From Heliocidaris tuberculata (Eukaryota; Echinodermata; Echinoidea; Camarodonta; Echinometridae): a stretch of DNA of 64,000 nt. The notes under the pieces were generated by a model, which worked only from the letters and a program-made list of their open reading frames with translations, was not told where the DNA came from and searched no databases. The position numbers were made by a program, and so were the translations under genes. How positions within the stretch are numbered: the stretch's first letter is position 1; each line of letters starts with the position of its first letter. The DNA lies in assembly GCA_025618425.1 (NCBI GenBank), contig CM046845.1, positions 3,952,541 through 4,016,540 of the forward strand. Reading direction: 5' to 3'. Below are positions 59,450-64,000 of the stretch, piece after piece.

Positions 59450-59622
59450 CAGGGGCGGTTCCAAAATTTTGTAAAAGAGGGGGCACAGTGCTGTAAAAGT
59501 ACACAATAAAGGGGTCAATTTTATCGATTGTGTACTTAAGGTATACCAATTGGATTTCAAAAGGAGGGGGGGGGGGGCGGGGGCGGTTTTCCCCCGTGCT
59601 GTAGATCCACCACTGTTCAGAG
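59450..59622. repeat. Dispersed GGGCGGATCC repeat, member C
   Basis: GGGGCGGTTCC, TTTTGTAAAAGAGGGGGCAC, GTAAAAGTACACAATAAAGG, GTGTACTTAAGGTATACCA and a G-run with TAGATCCACC, in the same order as members A and B. Confidence 0.8.
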
Positions 59623-60347
59623 GTGATAAGAAGAAGATCCCGCGCGGAAAGCGGGAGGGGAGGGGGAGAAATGTAGGTCGGTAATGTGTTCCAGATTAGG
59701 TTAAATTTCTTTTACGGTTCCTTTTTGGCTAAAAATGTCTATGATGATGATGTATAACCCTCAAAGGCCTCAAATAGGATGTAAAATACCACGCAAGATA
59801 AAAAAAAAAATCGCCGTTAAGGGTATAAAAATCAAAGATATTAGACGGATTTCTCTGTTTAGGGTACAGTATCAAAACTACTCCTACATGCAATCTGCGT
59901 TTAGTATGCTTTTCAGAAAGTGATTTACGCGGATGATGTACAGGAAAAGGACAAACAAAGAAATACATACCGTACTAAAAGAACATAAAAAGGAATAAAC
60001 AAATAATACATAAGGAATGAGTAGAGGATAGACTATAGAAAAATACACAGAAATATATACAGAAAGAACAGGGCATATAAAAAGAGGAAAAACAAAGAAA
60101 TATATAAGGAAATAATATAGATTAAAGTGAAACAAATAAACACATAAGGATAGAGAAAAGGATAGATTGAAGGAAAAACAAAGAAATACAGAATACAGGA
60201 GCAAAAAAAAAAAAAAAAAGAGAGAGTGTAGATTGAAGGAAAAACACACACAAAGAAATAAATAAGGAATGAACAGAGGATATAGAAAAGAAAAACCAAA
60301 CAAACAAAGAAATAAATAAGGAGAGAGAAGACGATATGGAAAAGTAA

Positions 60348-60420
60348 ATTCAGCACAACAGTGAACAAGATGTCCCTGGCCTTGGCCTTGTCAGTTGAAA
60401 TCAGAATGTCTTCCATTCCA
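60348..60420 (-). pseudogene. Relic of MAO exon 5 (third MAO-derived fragment)
   Basis: About 70 bp reads as a degraded copy of the middle of MAO exon 5, closest to copy 2 (50796-50865). Shared blocks include AACAGTGAACA, TCCCTGG, TCAGTTGAAA and CAGAATGTCTTC. It carries an 11-bp CCTTGGCCTTG-type insertion and small deletions, so the frame is lost. No other MAO exon is recognisable beside it. It lies upstream of copy 2 on the same strand, which fits the remains of a further tandem copy or a displaced fragment. Confidence 0.75.
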
Positions 60421-60799
60421 TCATGGAAATATAAAGCGTGACACGCCATCTCACGTCTTGTTATTGCCATTTGCAATTTCCAATATCTGGACGTCGATAC
60501 GCCTGACAATGACATTGTAAGTTAGATTTCTGTGTTATTTTTGTTCTCTAATTAATTACATGTTTCTGTTTTGAGTACCGGGTACCAGTAAACCTCACCC
60601 TAAGGTATGTCATGGATACTGACAGTGCAAATTTGTTCAGAAAATATGGGCGATATAGCAACGCTAGCTATGCCTATGCCATGCCCATGGCTATAACTAT
60701 GCGCACCTTGCCTGTCGGCATGGTCGGGGGAAGTCCGGGCACTCACCGCGGTTGCTATGCCGAAGCTCTGCTAGATATGGCTGCAGCTGCGGCCAGCGC

Positions 60800-61090
60800 T
60801 GCGTCATTCAAGATTCAAGATTCTTTTATTTCACTCAATATAAAAACAACAAACATGTAAAAGTACATAATTGCACGTAATGTTAATACATTTAAGAATA
60901 CATTTAAAATATGAAAACATAAAAAAAGTACAACAGAAATAAACAATTGTTTTGTAGACAAAACAAGGGACATAAAATGATAAAGATAAACATGATAAAT
61001 GAGTGGCATGAGTGGGGATTGAGATTAAAGATCTTTAAAGATCTTAGCTGTTCGACCCCATAGTAAAAAGAATTGTTCCAGTGTATTTTG
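60800..61090 (-). mobile_element. LINE-like 3' end in reverse orientation
   Basis: On the minus strand an AT-rich 3'UTR-like sequence ends GTGAAATAAAAGAATCTTGA, ATCTTGA, a polyadenylation-like hexamer with a short duplicated tail. It lies about 1.1 kb upstream of the ANKS6 start. Confidence 0.45.
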
Positions 61091-62092
61091 CATGGCTAGC
61101 TATACACTTATAGTTATACAGGCCAGATACGGGCTTGATATTTTTAATGGAATATGACTTTGAACATCAAGTCATACACGGGAGGCAATCTCCCCTGCTA
61201 CGCCTACGGAGAGACAAGTCAACAAAAAAAATCAGTGGGCAAGATTCATCCATTTCCACGTACCGGTACGGTGAACCTTGCAACCACCTTTGGAGTTTAC
61301 TAAAATCTTCCTCTTTCAGCTCATCCGACCACTTCAACGATCGGATCATGAGAAATGTGAAAAATATACAATTTATGGCGACATCGATACTGTCATGTGT
61401 AGCTTTCGCTGTACTGTGCGATTAGCATTACAAAGACGGCGAGATTGGCATGGAATGTGGGCTGTAGATGAACAGAGTACAAGACAGTGCAATGCTGAGT
61501 GGTTCTGAAGCAGCATGCTAAATTTAGTTGTGCTAATATCTCGCATGCATAGACAGCAGTATACGAAAATAAAAATACTTAATAGCCTGCTGCTATACTG
61601 CTGCCCAGCTGGCAGGCTGGCCTTGTGGAGTTTGTCACTTGTTAAGGGAGTGCACTGATAATGAAGTCTTTATTCTTTCCTTTTCATAAGCTTCCATTAC
61701 AAAGTATATACAATGGACTCATTGACATATAGACCTGTCTATATGCCATTGGAAGCTACTATAGTCATCTTTGGGGATTGTGTGTCCAGACACTTAACAA
61801 AAATTAACATGGCAAATTTTGCTCTCAGAATTTTATGAAAAATGTGCATCAAGTAATAGTGAAATCGGGGAATATATAATTTGCAAATTATACAATTGTC
61901 AACCATGTCAACCTATCCTGAGAAATAAATGATTTACATGAAAGTTTGTTTGATTTACTGCTTAAAAGTGGAATTTCTTGATAACCAACCTGTCCGGGGA
62001 CACAACGTGTGGGTAATATAAGATTCTCAAGAAGTTCATTCTTCTGTTTCATTTAAAAAAAAAATCCTATTTTGTTGATTTGTCTGTTGCAG
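61091..62092. other. Upstream region of ANKS6; no confident gene
   Basis: Moderately AT-rich. Short reading frames at 61135-61508 show no recognisable domain. A promoter or upstream non-coding exon of ANKS6 should lie here or further left, but no specific element was identified. Confidence 0.4.
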
Positions 62093-62203
62093 GTCATAGC
62101 CACTGTTAATGAATGGCATGGGTCTACATGCATCTACATGTATACAAGGAAATATGAGTTTAGGATTGGTAATACTCCATGAAACTGAGGAGAATGCCTA
62201 AGT
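62093..62203 (+). other. Probable 5'UTR part of ANKS6 exon with upstream splice acceptor
   Basis: A pyrimidine-rich stretch ending TGTCTGTTGCAG at 62092 looks like a splice acceptor, so the start-codon exon probably begins at 62093 and carries about 111 nt of 5'UTR. A further non-coding exon would then lie upstream; I cannot identify it with confidence. Confidence 0.5.
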
Positions 62204-63969
62204 ATGGTGGATGGGGATTACCATGACCTGCCCAGGCAGTTAATCGCAGCGTGTGAGTGTGGGGACATTGACACAGTTCAACAGCTTTTGGATGATGAAG
62301 CTGCAGCTATTGAGGTTGACTATGATGGAGGTGAAGGCTATACTCCTCTCCAGATTGCAGCAGCCAACGGCCATGAGAGCATCGTCCGCCTGCTGCTCAT
62401 GCGGGGTGCCGGACTGGACACCCAGAACAGCTACGGCTGGACAGCCCTTATGCAGGCAACGTACCATGGCTACACTAGCATTGTTATCCTCCTCCTGCAG
62501 AACAAAGCCAATCCTTCTATCAGAAACAAAATGGGCGCAACAGCCTTGACTCTCGCTGCTTTCAAAGGACACTCTGACATTGTGAATATATTCCTAGATC
62601 TGTCCGGAGTGGACACCAATGACCACAGGGTAGGGGATGTCTATGGGCAAATCTTAACTCCTGCGATAGCATCCGTCATGAATGGCCACCAAACCATCCT
62701 GCGTCAACTTATGGACAGAGGAAGTGACCAGTTCTTCACTGATTCGGGAACCGGTTGGACCTTGCTTATGGTCTCTGCATTGAGTGGACATGTTGCAGCA
62801 GTGCAGTATTTGGTTGATTCAGGATGCAATCCAAATGCCTTGAACATCAATAACATGACAGCATTTGATATTGCTGCTTTGTGTAAAAACAAGAAAGTCA
62901 AAGAGATACTTGAAAAAAAGACCATCAACAGACCAACAGCAGGTAAATGTATTGTTTCTTTATTATTTTAATATACTTATTTGCTGTTATTTAAAAAGTT
63001 TTTAATAACCTTTTTACGCTAGCACTTTGTTTTTGTGTGTCATCAAAATGTGTGATCATTGACTACATAGGAATATGCATAAAAACATATTTTTCAGGTA
63101 CACTTATTTTTATTTGTGTTTAGATCACAATTCTTCCTATTTTACGTGACTGAAGATGCAAACTTCCAATTTTTTTAAAATATTTTTTTATATGAGCCCA
63201 TATTTTTTCATAAACTTTTGAATACTAAGTGTGAGAAAACTTGGGCTCAAAGCTATGGAAAGTATCAAATTGTATTCAGTGGGGTAATTGGATGCAAATG
63301 TTATTGAACAGAGAATATACATTTGAAAGAAAACTATACATTGATGTATAATTCTGTTTACACAGTATATTCTTAATTTTTTTTTATTTTTGCAGGGGAT
63401 GATAGTTCTGAGTCCCAGATAATTGAAGCTACTGAACAAGGTTAGTATTCTCACCATATTGCAATTAACAGTATTCCATCTGTATATTATATTATGAATA
63501 TAGTATGGAAGATTGCATGTATGGGCCTGTTCTCATTATAGAGTATTTTTAGACCATTATGGAGGTCCCCTTTTCTTTTTTTCATTCCAAATTGTACAGA
63601 GAGCTTCTATCTCTAAATTTTACCTTTAAAACTGGAATAATTCATTGAACATGCAGATTTACACGTATTTGTAACACCCACATTGGGCTGTGGTTAAACA
63701 TGTAGGTCGATTTCCCTCTTGTTAACATTTTCAAAAATGCACCATTACATTTTGGAATATGCAGGAGACATCAAGCTAGTTCAGCGAATCCTGGATAAGG
63801 ACCCCATGCAGAGCAACTACACCTCGGTGGACGGTGCCACACCCCTGATGATAGCCTCTATGCTTGGTAGGAGGGACATCGCTGAGACCCTGGTCCAGAG
63901 AGGGGCAGAGGTCAATCGACAGGATGTCAAGAGCGGATGGACAGCTCTCATGCAGGCGACCTTCCACAG
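62204..63969 (+). CDS. ANKS6: ANKS6-like ankyrin-repeat protein, first three coding exons (partial)
   Basis: Coding exons 62204-62942, 63396-63440 and 63765-63969, joined by two phase-1 introns; about 329 codons are visible and the gene runs on past the window after a donor at 63970. An in-frame TGA at 62186 and the start-proximal ACECGDIDTVQQLL support this ATG. Seven ankyrin-type repeats lie in exon 1 (about residues 11-240; e.g. GYTPLQIAAANGHESIVRLL and GWTALMQATYHGYTSIV). A 15-residue Ser/Glu-rich linker exon follows, then GDIKLVQRILDKDP and two more repeats ending GWTALMQATFH. This order, with a linker between repeat blocks, matches vertebrate ANKS6 (SamCystin), a scaffold of the ciliary inversin compartment acting with ANKS3, NEK8, INVS and NPHP3; the SAM domain would lie downstream, out of view. 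It is divergent from MAO copy 2, about 6 kb away. A different ankyrin protein is possible until the SAM exon is seen. Confidence 0.85.
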
Positions 63970-64000
63970 GTAGGTCTGGTTGAATGTTGGACTTCCTCTG

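Noticed and set aside
59884..60515. 139-160-aa hydrophobic frames resembling a membrane protein
   Set aside because: The region is a decayed AAATAAGGAA-type purine-rich repeat; the Phe/Leu/Tyr content comes from base composition, and it overlaps the MAO relic.

Overview
This is eukaryotic nuclear DNA. The genes are split into short exons by long AT-rich introns, and more than half of the window looks repeat-derived. Both recognised gene families are animal genes. The many small foldback elements, tRNA-derived SINE remnants, truncated LINEs, long G/C homopolymers and frequent ACATGTA motifs fit a marine deuterostome, most likely an echinoderm such as a sea urchin. The organism is an inference; the gene identities are much firmer.

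Layout. (1) 4916-27684, minus strand: a complete 17-exon gene for a flavin monoamine oxidase, here MAO copy 1, 522 aa. (2) 27685-40544: a repeat-filled spacer with many foldback/MITE elements, a LINE 3' end, and a CpG-rich patch at 36.2 kb that may be the non-coding first exon and promoter of copy 1. (3) 40545-56050, minus strand: MAO copy 2, also 17 exons and 522 aa, with every coding exon the same length as in copy 1. A broken CR1/L2-like LINE sits in its first intron. (4) 56051-62203: spacer with foldbacks, a SINE and a short relic of MAO exon 5. (5) 62204 to the window end, plus strand: the first three coding exons of an ankyrin-repeat gene that reads as the ANKS6 (SamCystin) orthologue. 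It runs head-to-head with MAO copy 2 and leaves the window.

Function. The two MAO genes are a head-to-tail tandem duplication of an enzyme expected on the outer mitochondrial membrane, deaminating amines. Both keep the dinucleotide-binding glycines, the flavin-side lysine, both aromatic-cage tyrosines and the C-terminal membrane anchor. Both lack the cysteine that binds FAD covalently in mammalian MAO A/B: glycine stands there instead. That shared loss is the most interesting protein-level observation. ANKS6 is a ciliary inversin-compartment scaffold and has no evident functional link to MAO.

Mobile DNA. The introns hold nested and foldback elements, several with readable target-site duplications (TA, TAA, TTAA, possibly a 7-mer). 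There are also two tandem arrays of about 150-bp units with the same modular plan, and a perfect 90-bp-arm palindrome in an AT microsatellite whose hairpin core covaries with that of a neighbouring element.
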